Of a stretch of 11,251 bases of DNA, positions 1 to 5,226 are shown in pieces. The stretch is taken from the NCBI GenBank assembly GCA_014858325.1, contig RKCM01000220.1:1-11251 (forward strand), read 5' to 3'. The number at the start of each line of letters is the position of its first letter. The first letter of the stretch is position 1. This DNA is from Oscillospiraceae bacterium. GTDB taxonomy: Bacteria; Bacillota; Clostridia; Oscillospirales; Ruminococcaceae. The position numbers were made by a program, and so were the translations under genes. The notes beneath the pieces were generated by a model. That model did not search any database. It was not told where the DNA came from and saw only the letters and a program-made list of their open reading frames with translations.

Positions 1-1539
1 GGGGTTGTAGTGGTCGCCCCAGAACACGAGGATCACCGGCTCGTCCACCTGCGCGAAATACGCCGTCAGTTTGCCCAGCATAGCGTCCGCATCCCGGACG
101 CCGGTCGCGAAATCTTCCAGTGCGCCCACCGTGCTGGCCTTGAGGCCCGCCGGGTGTTCCAGCACCTTCACCCGCTCCTCGTCTGGGTAGTTGTCCTTAT
201 TATAATTGGTATGGTTCTGCATCGTTACCGCGTGCAGGAAGATCGGCGCATCCGAGTTTTCCTTCATCTTCTCGTACTGGCGGATGATCTGGTCGGCCAT
301 GGAATCGTCGGTGACAAGGCCGCTGGTCCAGTATTTGTAGCGCACTTTGTCCACGCCGTGCATCTTTTCCAGGCTGATGAATTCGTCAAGGCCCAGATTG
401 GGGTATGCGGTGTCGCGGCTCCAGTATTTGCCCCAGAAGCAGTGCACCGCCGCGGTCTGGTAGCCCTGGGTTTTGAGGTAATTGGGCAGGGCAAACATGG
501 GCTTTGTGACGTGCTGCTGGTAGGGCTTGCTGCCGTTTGGCAGGGAGGAGACCGAGTAGCCCGTCAGGGCCTCAAACTCCACATCGCAGGTGCCGCCGCC
601 AAAGCTGGGGCTGTAGGCCCTGCCCGAAGCGCTCACCTGCTGCAGTGCGTGGAGGTTGGCGGAAACATCCGTGTCAAACTTGTAGCCATACTGCTCCAGC
701 TCGGAGACGTCCCAATAGGATTCGTCCATCACATAAAGGATCGTCGGCTTCTGTTCTGTCTCCTCCGCCGGAGTCGTCGCTCCGTAGGAATCCGGGTAGA
801 GCGCCTGGGTCGAGTACTTCTCCCCTGCCTCCACGTCATCCAGGATCTCGTTGACGGTCTCCTCTGAGTAGTCCTCAGGCTTGTCGATCTCCAGATTGGT
901 CAGGTTGGTCAAAAAGCCGGTGATGACGCCGTAAGTGCGGTAATAGCGATCCTGCATCCAGGCGTCGGGCAGGATGCCCAGTTCCTGTGTCACCGCAGGC
1001 TGCAGATACACGCCAAATACCAGCAGGCAGCCCGCCGCCGCACTGGCCCCAAAGCCCGCCAGCCGGGCGGTCCATTTCACCTTGGGGCGGCCGCGGTACA
1101 GGAAGAACGAACCCACCACCATGGCCAGGATCAGGGCGATGGAGACCGCCATGCTTTTCTGGATATGGATGCCAGCCGCAGACGCCACACCCGCCGCCTC
1201 CGACACCTGAGCCAGGTCCCACGGCAGAAAAGGCTCGCCCCGCAGTTGCAGCGTGTAAAAATCCACCGCAGCGGGCACACAGCCCAGCACTGCCATTCCC
1301 AGTGTAGCCAGCGGCGCAAAGCGGCTCAGCCAGTCCAGCGTGAGCCAGACCAGAAGCAGGAGCCCCCAGGCAAGGGCATAAGCCTCCCAATGGGGCCCAA
1401 TGTACTGGATAAACGCATCGGCGTCCAGCGTACCCCGGGCGATCCACTCCGTCATCGCCAGCACGGCCAGTGCGGCCAACGGCGGAAAAATCAGGCGCAC
1501 CAGTGTGAGTCCGGGTGCGCATTTCGATTGTTTGGTCAT
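1..1539 (-). CDS. LTA synthase-like sulfatase-fold phosphoglycerol transferase (3' end cut by window)
   Basis: The frame is open from an ATG at 1539 to the window edge (513 codons), so the C-terminus is missing. The N-terminus has about five hydrophobic helices (roughly residues 12-33, 49-72, 75-95, 128-150 and 155-180). An extracellular alkaline-phosphatase/sulfatase-fold domain follows. Expected LtaS/MdoB (COG1368) metal-site residues are visible: E273 in VMDESYWD, the catalytic threonine T317 in GGGTCDVEFE, and D509-H510 in FWGDHY. The family moves glycerol-phosphate from phosphatidylglycerol onto a lipid or glycan on the outer membrane face, as in lipoteichoic acid synthesis; the exact acceptor here is not known. 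The start at 1539 has GGGAG eight bases upstream. An in-frame ATG at 1554 lacks a comparable site. Not much is missing, because the WGDH motif lies near the end of the domain. Confidence 0.9.
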   Translation of the reverse strand, partial: MTKQSKCAPGLTLVRLIFPPLAALAVLAMTEWIARGTLDADAFIQYIGPHWEAYALAWGLLLLVWLTLDWLSRFAPLATLGMAVLGCVPAAVDFYTLQLRGEPFLPWDLAQVSEAAGVASAAGIHIQKSMAVSIALILAMVVGSFFLYRGRPKVKWTARLAGFGASAAAGCLLVFGVYLQPAVTQELGILPDAWMQDRYYRTYGVITGFLTNLTNLEIDKPEDYSEETVNEILDDVEAGEKYSTQALYPDSYGATTPAEETEQKPTILYVMDESYWDVSELEQYGYKFDTDVSANLHALQQVSASGRAYSPSFGGGTCDVEFEALTGYSVSSLPNGSKPYQQHVTKPMFALPNYLKTQGYQTAAVHCFWGKYWSRDTAYPNLGLDEFISLEKMHGVDKVRYKYWTSGLVTDDSMADQIIRQYEKMKENSDAPIFLHAVTMQNHTNYNKDNYPDEERVKVLEHPAGLKASTVGALEDFATGVRDADAMLGKLTAYFAQVDEPVILVFWGDHYNP

Positions 1540-1576
1540 CTTGTTTTCTCCCATGGATTCTTTTTACGTTTGGTGC

Positions 1577-1602
1577 GGGCGGTTTGTAGGAGGAAACCGC
1601 CC
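1577..1602 (-). repeat. Perfect 9-bp inverted repeat in the 5' leader of the LTA-synthase-like gene
   Basis: GGGCGGTTT (1577-1585) and AAACCGCCC (1594-1602) are exact reverse complements around an 8-base loop. The repeat begins a few bases after the predicted transcription start (about 1606), so the mRNA would start with this hairpin. It could be a 5' stabilising stem-loop or a DNA operator; no T-run follows, so it is not a terminator. Confidence 0.6.
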
Positions 1603-1612
1603 ATAGTTTCCT

Positions 1613-1641
1613 ATTATAGCGCACTCCTCGCCAAAATCCAG
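1613..1641 (-). promoter_or_regulatory. Candidate promoter of the LTA-synthase-like gene
   Basis: The minus strand carries a perfect TATAAT at 1618-1613. The matching -35 region is weak: CTGGAT with 17-base spacing or TGGATT with 16. The predicted start is near 1606, giving a leader of about 66 bases. The -10 is convincing; the -35 is not. Confidence 0.55.
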
Positions 1642-1653
1642 TCCTCTCCCTGC

Positions 1654-1677
1654 AAAAAACGGTGAAAAACTTTCACC
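1654..1677 (-). terminator. Intrinsic terminator overlapping the stop codon of the PRC-barrel gene
   Basis: On the minus strand GGTGAAA, loop GTT and TTTCACC form a perfect 7-bp stem followed by GTTTTTT. The 5' arm contains the TGA stop codon (1675-1673), so the hairpin starts inside the end of the coding region. Confidence 0.7.
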
Positions 1678-1984
1678 CATTCAGCCAGCGTTTTAAACGA
1701 GCGAAAACACCTTCGCCTGCCGCTGCTTTTTCTGTGCCGTTTTCCCGGGGCGGCAGCACAGTGTGCACCAGGATCGCGTCCTGCCCGATGGTCTCAATGT
1801 CGCCCCATGGGATGATCAGCTCTTCGTCACGGCCCAAAAGGCCGAACAGCTTTGGCTGGCCCAGAAGCCGCAGGTTCTCGATGCGGGCCGTGGCCGGGTC
1901 AAAGGTCAGATCATCCGCTTTGCCCAGACAGACGCCGTTTTGCAGCTGCACGATCTCCTTGGTGCAAAGATCCCGAAATGTCAT
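1673..1984 (-). CDS. YlmC/YmxH-family PRC-barrel protein
   Basis: This is a 103-residue protein of PRC-barrel type. The family signature is clear in its second half: IIPWGDIETIGQDAILV at about residues 57-73, after an N-terminal segment (FRDLCTKEIVQLQNG) typical of YlmC/YmxH proteins. These are small cytoplasmic proteins of Firmicutes, often listed as sporulation-linked; their biochemical role is not established. I chose ATG 1984 because the family starts right there and a purine-rich GGGGGAGAGGGGG lies just upstream. An earlier ATG at 2032 would add 16 residues without family resemblance. The C-terminal tail (about residues 80-103) is charged and variable. The gene stands alone and ends in its own terminator. 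Its promoter is unclear; a TATTAT overlaps the divergent HAD-gene -10 near 2067-2072. Confidence 0.85.
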   Translation of the reverse strand: MTFRDLCTKEIVQLQNGVCLGKADDLTFDPATARIENLRLLGQPKLFGLLGRDEELIIPWGDIETIGQDAILVHTVLPPRENGTEKAAAGEGVFARLKRWLNG

Positions 1985-2063
1985 GGCATCGCCCCCTCTC
2001 CCCCAGTCTATTCCGCACGGGGGATGTCCCATGCAAAAAGAGTGGAAAATGCTGGGGCGCTTG

Positions 2064-2072
2064 TGCTATAAT
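2064..2072 (+). promoter_or_regulatory. Extended -10 promoter of the HAD phosphatase gene
   Basis: TGCTATAAT is an extended -10 element with a perfect TATAAT at 2067-2072. The -35 position holds only TGGAAA (2043-2048, 18-base spacing), a weak match that an extended -10 can tolerate. The predicted start is near 2079, leaving a leader of about 32 bases. Confidence 0.65.
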
Positions 2073-2110
2073 AGCCTCAGGAAATTTTTACAAAACCGAG
2101 GAAAACGGAA

Positions 2111-2725
2111 ATGTATCAGAACATTATTTTCGATCTTGGCGGGGTCATGGTGGATTTTGACCCGAAGGAATATCTGGTAGACCGTTTCTGCAACGCAGAG
2201 ACGGAAGAGCAGGTCAGCCAGCTGACCTTTGAGAGCGAGGAGTGGAAGCTGCTGGATGCCGGCCTCATCACCCGGCTGGAAGCCAACCAGCGGATGCTGG
2301 CCCGGGCCAAGGCACAGGGCCGCGCCTTTGAGGTGCAGGGCGTTTTGGACGACTGGATGCACATTCTCCGCCCCCGCCGCAGGATGCAGGAGCTGGTGCG
2401 CAAGCTCAAAGCCCACGGCTACTGTGTCTACTACCTGAGCAACATCCCCGAGGATGTGCTGGCGCTTTTGACGGAGCGGGATCTGCAGGGCCTCTTCGAT
2501 GGCGGCGTCGCTTCGTGCGAAGTACACATCAACAAGCCCGACCCCCGCATTTATCAGGCACTTCTGGACAAATATCACCTCAAGGCCAGCGAGTGTGTCT
2601 TCATCGACGACCGCCGGGAAAATGTGCAGGCCGCCTTTGAGCTGGGCTTTGCAGGCATCCAGATGAAGGACAGTGTCGGCACCCTGGTGCGGAGCCTGGC
2701 CACCTGCAACGTCGTGATAAGATGA
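2111..2725 (+). CDS. HAD-superfamily phosphatase, YihX-like
   Basis: This is a 204-residue soluble hydrolase of HAD subfamily IA. Motif I is FDLGGVMVDFD with the nucleophile D8. The residue two positions on is G10, where classical HAD phosphatases carry the general acid/base Asp; E. coli YihX (alpha-D-glucose-1-phosphate phosphatase) has the same FDLG pattern. Motif II is S110-N111 (YYLSNIP), motif III K142 (NKPDPRIY), motif IV D166-D167 (VFIDDRRENV). A helical cap of about 70 residues follows motif I. It probably hydrolyses a small sugar phosphate, but the substrate cannot be read from sequence. The start at 2111 has GAGGA eight bases upstream. The gene is monocistronic between an extended -10 promoter and a strong terminator. 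Confidence 0.88.
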   Translation: MYQNIIFDLGGVMVDFDPKEYLVDRFCNAETEEQVSQLTFESEEWKLLDAGLITRLEANQRMLARAKAQGRAFEVQGVLDDWMHILRPRRRMQELVRKLKAHGYCVYYLSNIPEDVLALLTERDLQGLFDGGVASCEVHINKPDPRIYQALLDKYHLKASECVFIDDRRENVQAAFELGFAGIQMKDSVGTLVRSLATCNVVIR

Positions 2726-2726
2726 C

Positions 2727-2773
2727 AAAATCCCCGCCGGGCAGTCGCAGCAGGCTGTCCGGCGGGGATTTTT
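2727..2773. terminator. Strong bidirectional terminator between the HAD and DUF1540 genes
   Basis: AAATCCCCGCCGG (2728-2740) pairs with CCGGCGGGGATTT (2759-2771), followed by more T on the plus strand and preceded by AAAA, which gives a U-run on the minus strand. It lies two bases after the HAD stop codon and 13 bases past the end of the convergent DUF1540 gene, so it can end both transcripts. Confidence 0.9.
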
Positions 2774-2785
2774 CAGGCACAGAAG

Positions 2786-2944
2786 TTACTTTTTCTCGTA
2801 GTTCTGGCAGTAGTGGGGCGTATCCACCTGCTGGGTAGAGCAGGTGCAGCGCTCGGTCACCTTGATCTGCGGCAGGTCACACTTGCAGCTCTCCACATTG
2901 TGGCGGCACTCGCAGACGTCGCAGACAACACCCGTGTTTTCCAT
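2786..2944 (-). CDS. DUF1540 small cysteine-rich protein
   Basis: This is a 52-residue peptide starting MENTGVVCDVCECRHN and ending QNYEKK. It has eight cysteines (C8, C11, C13, C20, C22, C33, C35, C46) and two histidines. The spacing C-x2-C-x-C, then C-x-C, then an IKV segment and C-x-C fits the DUF1540 family of clostridial metal-binding-like peptides, whose function is unknown. The start at 2944 is fixed by a good site, GAGAGGTGAT, five bases upstream. It lies 69 bases downstream of flavodoxin on the same strand with no clear terminator between, so the two are probably cotranscribed. Metal binding is an inference from cysteine content. Confidence 0.88.
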   Translation of the reverse strand: MENTGVVCDVCECRHNVESCKCDLPQIKVTERCTCSTQQVDTPHYCQNYEKK

Positions 2945-3013
2945 TTGTATCACCTCTCTTTGCCCATAGGTTACCCCATGGAGCCGTTGGCGATACAGGA
3001 AATTTTTGGTTTT

Positions 3014-3436
3014 TTACCAGGCAGCCAGGTCAGCGCCCAGCTTGCGGCAGGCAGCCTGTGCGTCATCGTCGGGCGTCTCGTTGCAGATGAGGCCCTCCTC
3101 GTTGAACAGGACTGCGCCGTCTTCCTTGGCGCGCTCGCACCAGTCGCGCATCCACTGACCGTCACCCCAGCCATAGGAGCCGAACAAGGCGACCTTCTTG
3201 CCGTTCAGTGCGCTCTCCAGGCCGGAGAACATCGGCTCAAACTCGCTCTCTTCCAGCTGCTCTGCGCCCATAGCGGGGCAGCCGAAGGCGATGACGTCGA
3301 ATTCGCCCACCTTGGCGGCGGTCATTTCGGCACAGGGCACGATGGTGGCGGCAGCGCCAGCCCCCTCCGCGATGCAGTTTGCCATGGTCTCGGTGTTGCC
3401 GGTGGCGCTCCAGAATACGATTGCTACTTTGCTCAT
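3014..3436 (-). CDS. Flavodoxin
   Basis: This is a 140-residue short-chain flavodoxin, a cytoplasmic one-electron carrier that can replace ferredoxin when iron is short. The FMN phosphate-binding loop is SATGNTE at residues 10-16, directly after the first beta strand (VAIVFW). A second isoalloxazine-contacting loop is GSYGWGDG at 86-93. The length matches the family. The start at 3436 has GAGG ten bases upstream. The upstream region (3437-3582) holds a near-consensus promoter and two matching inverted repeats at and after the transcription start, which suggests repression, plausibly by an iron or redox regulator. The DUF1540 gene follows. Confidence 0.94.
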   Translation of the reverse strand: MSKVAIVFWSATGNTETMANCIAEGAGAAATIVPCAEMTAAKVGEFDVIAFGCPAMGAEQLEESEFEPMFSGLESALNGKKVALFGSYGWGDGQWMRDWCERAKEDGAVLFNEEGLICNETPDDDAQAACRKLGADLAAW

Positions 3437-3464
3437 AACGATTCAGCCTCTTTCCTGTATTTTA

Positions 3465-3480
3465 GTTAGTTAATTCTAAC
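3465..3480. promoter_or_regulatory. Inverted repeat GTTAG-N6-CTAAC, proximal copy, candidate operator
   Basis: GTTAG (3465-3469), TTAATT, CTAAC (3476-3480) form a perfect 5-bp inverted repeat, extended one pair by A3464/T3481. It lies in the flavodoxin leader about 70 bases after the predicted transcription start. It shares half-sites and spacing with the copy at 3530-3547. Confidence 0.6.
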
Positions 3481-3498
3481 TTTCAGTTGGAAAAAATA

Positions 3499-3519
3499 GC
3501 GTCGCGGAAGATACGACGC
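3499..3519. repeat. Inverted repeat GCGTCG-N9-CGACGC between the two flavodoxin operator candidates
   Basis: GCGTCG (3499-3504) and CGACGC (3514-3519) are exact reverse complements. In RNA this would be a small GC-rich hairpin in the middle of the leader. There is no U-run after it, so it is not an intrinsic terminator. Confidence 0.45.
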
Positions 3520-3529
3520 GATTTCTTGA

Positions 3530-3547
3530 GGTTAGGCTTTTCTAACC
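3530..3547. promoter_or_regulatory. Inverted repeat GGTTAG-N6-CTAACC, distal copy, candidate operator at the flavodoxin start site
   Basis: GGTTAG (3530-3535), GCTTTT, CTAACC (3542-3547) form a perfect 6-bp inverted repeat. It covers about +1 to +18 of the predicted flavodoxin transcript, a position where a bound repressor would block initiation. The half-site equals that of DtxR/IdeR boxes, but those have one base between halves rather than six, so the regulator is not identified. Confidence 0.65.
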
Positions 3548-3553
3548 ATCAAC

Positions 3554-3582
3554 AGAATACCACAGCCCTGCGGCCCTGTCAA
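3554..3582 (-). promoter_or_regulatory. Flavodoxin promoter
   Basis: The minus strand shows TTGACA (3582-3577), a 17-base spacer and TATTCT (3559-3554), with TGG before the -10 giving an extended element. The predicted start is near 3547, leaving a leader of about 110 bases that contains both inverted repeats. Confidence 0.8.
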
Positions 3583-3614
3583 GCCAATTTCGCAAAATAG
3601 TTTGTGTTAACTTA

Positions 3615-4364
3615 CTATAGCCATTCCATAACCGCACTCAGCATTCCGAACAGCAACGGCTGGTGCAGAAGATACACCACCAGCGAGTGCCGCCCCAGCC
3701 AGCCCAGCGGCAGGCAGACCGAGCGGCGCAGCGGTTCCATCCGGCTCTTCCCCACGAGAGCGTGCAGATAGTACCCCGCCCAGAACAAAAACAGCCACGG
3801 CAGCAGCGGGAAGTAATCGGTGGAGTAAAAACCCTGTGGGAAAAAGCCAAGGTAGGCCGTAAAGAGGTTGGCATAGAGAAAACGCGGCAGCACCAGCTGC
3901 ACCCCGCCAAAGCCCCAGTATCCCCGCTGGCCCGGGTAGGTCAACGCAAACAGCGCAAAGCTGACAACGGCCCCCACCCCCGCCGGGATGCGGCGCAAAA
4001 GCGGCTGCGCCAGCGTCGTCAGCACCATGGCAGAGCCAAGAAAGGTCAGCACGCCAAAGAGCACGAGGTCGGCGGGCAGGAGCAGCGCCGTCACCGCCGT
4101 GACCAGCGCCCCGGCCCCGAAGACCACTGCCCCCCGTTTGTACGGGTGACGCCCCAGCGGAAGGCAGAAGCCCGACAGCAGAATAAACACCCAGCAGATG
4201 CTTTGCTGCCACCAGTGCCCCGGCTGCCCCGTGTACCACGCCAGCGGCACCCCGAACAAAAACACCACGTCCCACAACCCATGGTAGAGCATCATGCTGA
4301 GCAGATCCAGCCCGCGCAGCTCATCCAGGAGGGCATAGCGGGAGGAAATCTGGGGCGTTGTCAT
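3615..4364 (-). CDS. DUF1624 / heparan-alpha-glucosaminide N-acetyltransferase-like membrane acyltransferase
   Basis: This is a 249-residue polytopic membrane protein with about seven hydrophobic segments. The N-terminal RYALLDELRGLDLLSMMLYH (residues 9-28) is the hallmark of DUF1624, with the likely functional H28 in MLYHGLWDV. Further family-typical pieces are VLTFLGSAMV near 105-114, DYFPLLPWLF near 183-192 and LGRHSLVVYLLHQP at 223-236. Members are thought to transfer acyl groups to sugars across the membrane by analogy with lysosomal HGSNAT; the acceptor here is unknown. The start at 4364 has AAGGAG eight bases upstream. The gene has its own promoter. No terminator is visible after its stop, so some read-through into flavodoxin is possible. 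Confidence 0.88.
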   Translation of the reverse strand: MTTPQISSRYALLDELRGLDLLSMMLYHGLWDVVFLFGVPLAWYTGQPGHWWQQSICWVFILLSGFCLPLGRHPYKRGAVVFGAGALVTAVTALLLPADLVLFGVLTFLGSAMVLTTLAQPLLRRIPAGVGAVVSFALFALTYPGQRGYWGFGGVQLVLPRFLYANLFTAYLGFFPQGFYSTDYFPLLPWLFLFWAGYYLHALVGKSRMEPLRRSVCLPLGWLGRHSLVVYLLHQPLLFGMLSAVMEWL

Positions 4365-4395
4365 GGAAAAGACTCCTTTGCAGTTTACTGGTGCT

Positions 4396-4425
4396 ATTGT
4401 ATCTCCTGCTGCCGGGGGATGTCAA
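4396..4425 (-). promoter_or_regulatory. Promoter of the DUF1624 acyltransferase gene
   Basis: The minus strand has a perfect TTGACA (4425-4420), an 18-base spacer and TACAAT (4401-4396). It starts six bases past the U-run of the rubrerythrin terminator, so the two genes are transcriptionally separated. Confidence 0.78.
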
Positions 4426-4430
4426 CCTGC

Positions 4431-4471
4431 AAAAAAAGCTGCCGTGCAGCCAAAGCCACACAGCAGCTTTT
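4431..4471 (-). terminator. Intrinsic terminator of the reverse rubrerythrin gene
   Basis: On the minus strand AAAAGCTGC (4471-4463) pairs with GCAGCTTTT (4442-4434), with partial GTG/CAC pairing inside the loop. The T-run covers 4437-4431. It lies about 30 bases after the rubrerythrin stop. Confidence 0.85.
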
Positions 4472-4501
4472 CTTTTTACCAGAGAACGATCTTGCAGACG
4501 C

Positions 4502-5053
4502 TTACAGCTCCACGTTGAAGTAGCGCTTCAGCAGGCCCTCGAAGCCGCGGCCATGGCGAGCCTCGTCCTTTGCCATCTCGTGGACGGTATCGTGGATGGC
4601 GTCCAGATTCAGAGCCTTTGCCTTCTTGGCCAGATCCATCTTGCCGGCGCAGGCGCCGCACTCTGCCTCAGCGCGCATCATCAGATTCTTCTTGGTGCTG
4701 TCGGTGACGACCTCACCCAGCAGCTCAGCGAAACGGGATGCGTGGTCAGCCTCCTCGTAAGCATAGCGCTTGTAGGCCTCTGCGATCTCGGGATAGCCCT
4801 CACGCTCAGCAACGCGGGCCATGGCCAGATACATGCCGACCTCGCTGCACTCACCCTCGAAGTTGGCGCGCAGGCCGTCTACGATCTCCTGAGGAACGCC
4901 CTCTGCCTTGCCGATGCCCACAACGTGCTCGGTGACATAGGTGTTGCCGGTCTTTTCCACAAAAGCGGAAGCAGGAGCCTTGCAAACGGGGCACTGCTCG
5001 GGGATGGAGCCTTCAGCGATGTAGCCACAGACGGTGCAAACGTACTTTTTCAT
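4502..5053 (-). CDS. Reverse rubrerythrin (rubredoxin domain first)
   Basis: This is a 183-residue non-haem iron protein of oxidative-stress defence. The rubredoxin-type Fe(Cys)4 site comes at the N-terminus: C6-x2-C9 (CTVCGY) and C21-x2-C24 (CPVC). A ferritin-like diiron four-helix domain fills about residues 55-183, with ligand-type motifs EGECSE, EEADH and ECGACAG, and EMAKDEARHGRGFEGLLKRY near the C-terminus. Classical rubrerythrins have the domains in the opposite order; this order is that of the clostridial reverse rubrerythrins, which reduce hydrogen peroxide and oxygen with NADH-derived electrons. The start at 5053 has GGAGG nine bases upstream. A near-perfect promoter and a Fur/PerR-like palindrome lie upstream. 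Confidence 0.94.
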   Translation of the reverse strand: MKKYVCTVCGYIAEGSIPEQCPVCKAPASAFVEKTGNTYVTEHVVGIGKAEGVPQEIVDGLRANFEGECSEVGMYLAMARVAEREGYPEIAEAYKRYAYEEADHASRFAELLGEVVTDSTKKNLMMRAEAECGACAGKMDLAKKAKALNLDAIHDTVHEMAKDEARHGRGFEGLLKRYFNVEL

Positions 5054-5143
5054 AAGTCAAATCCTCCAGAAATTTTTTTGGTTTGTATTCTCGGGCCTCC
5101 CAGTGTTGGTACTTTGGTACGGGCGGCCTTGGTTTCTGAGGCT

Positions 5144-5172
5144 ATTATAGCGAACAATTCCTAGTTAGTCAA
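5144..5172 (-). promoter_or_regulatory. Reverse rubrerythrin promoter
   Basis: The minus strand shows TTGACT (5172-5167), a 17-base spacer and a perfect TATAAT (5149-5144). The predicted start near 5137 gives a leader of about 84 bases. An ACTAACTA stretch overlapping the -35 also occurs in the flavodoxin leader. Confidence 0.85.
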
Positions 5173-5182
5173 GAAGAACAAG

Positions 5183-5197
5183 TGAGAATTATTCGCA
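5183..5197. promoter_or_regulatory. Fur/PerR-like 7-1-7 palindrome upstream of the rubrerythrin promoter
   Basis: TGAGAATTATTCGCA is a 15-base element with perfect GAAT-T-ATTC centre symmetry, close in shape to Fur-family boxes. It lies about 11 bases upstream of the -35. PerR control of rubrerythrins is known in clostridia, but a repressor site is usually nearer the promoter core, so this is tentative. Confidence 0.35.
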
Positions 5198-5226
5198 TTT
5201 AATAGTTTGTTTACAAAGTGCGTGTT

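Noticed and set aside
10..867. 285-codon plus-strand frame at the left edge
   Set aside because: Antisense to the sulfatase domain, whose catalytic motifs are intact on the minus strand.
875..1624. 249-codon minus-strand frame over the start of the LTA-synthase-like gene
   Set aside because: It starts upstream of the promoter and lies in a different frame from the convincing membrane protein; glycine- and proline-rich with no signature.
4396..4471. Hairpin region considered as a riboswitch before the DUF1624 gene
   Set aside because: It is fully explained by a rubrerythrin terminator and the next promoter; the hairpin lies upstream of the transcription start, not within the leader.
5206..5217. 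Palindrome TTTGTTTACAAA downstream of the permease, considered as a Rex-type site
   Set aside because: Only five AT-rich pairs and away from a promoter core; likely by chance.
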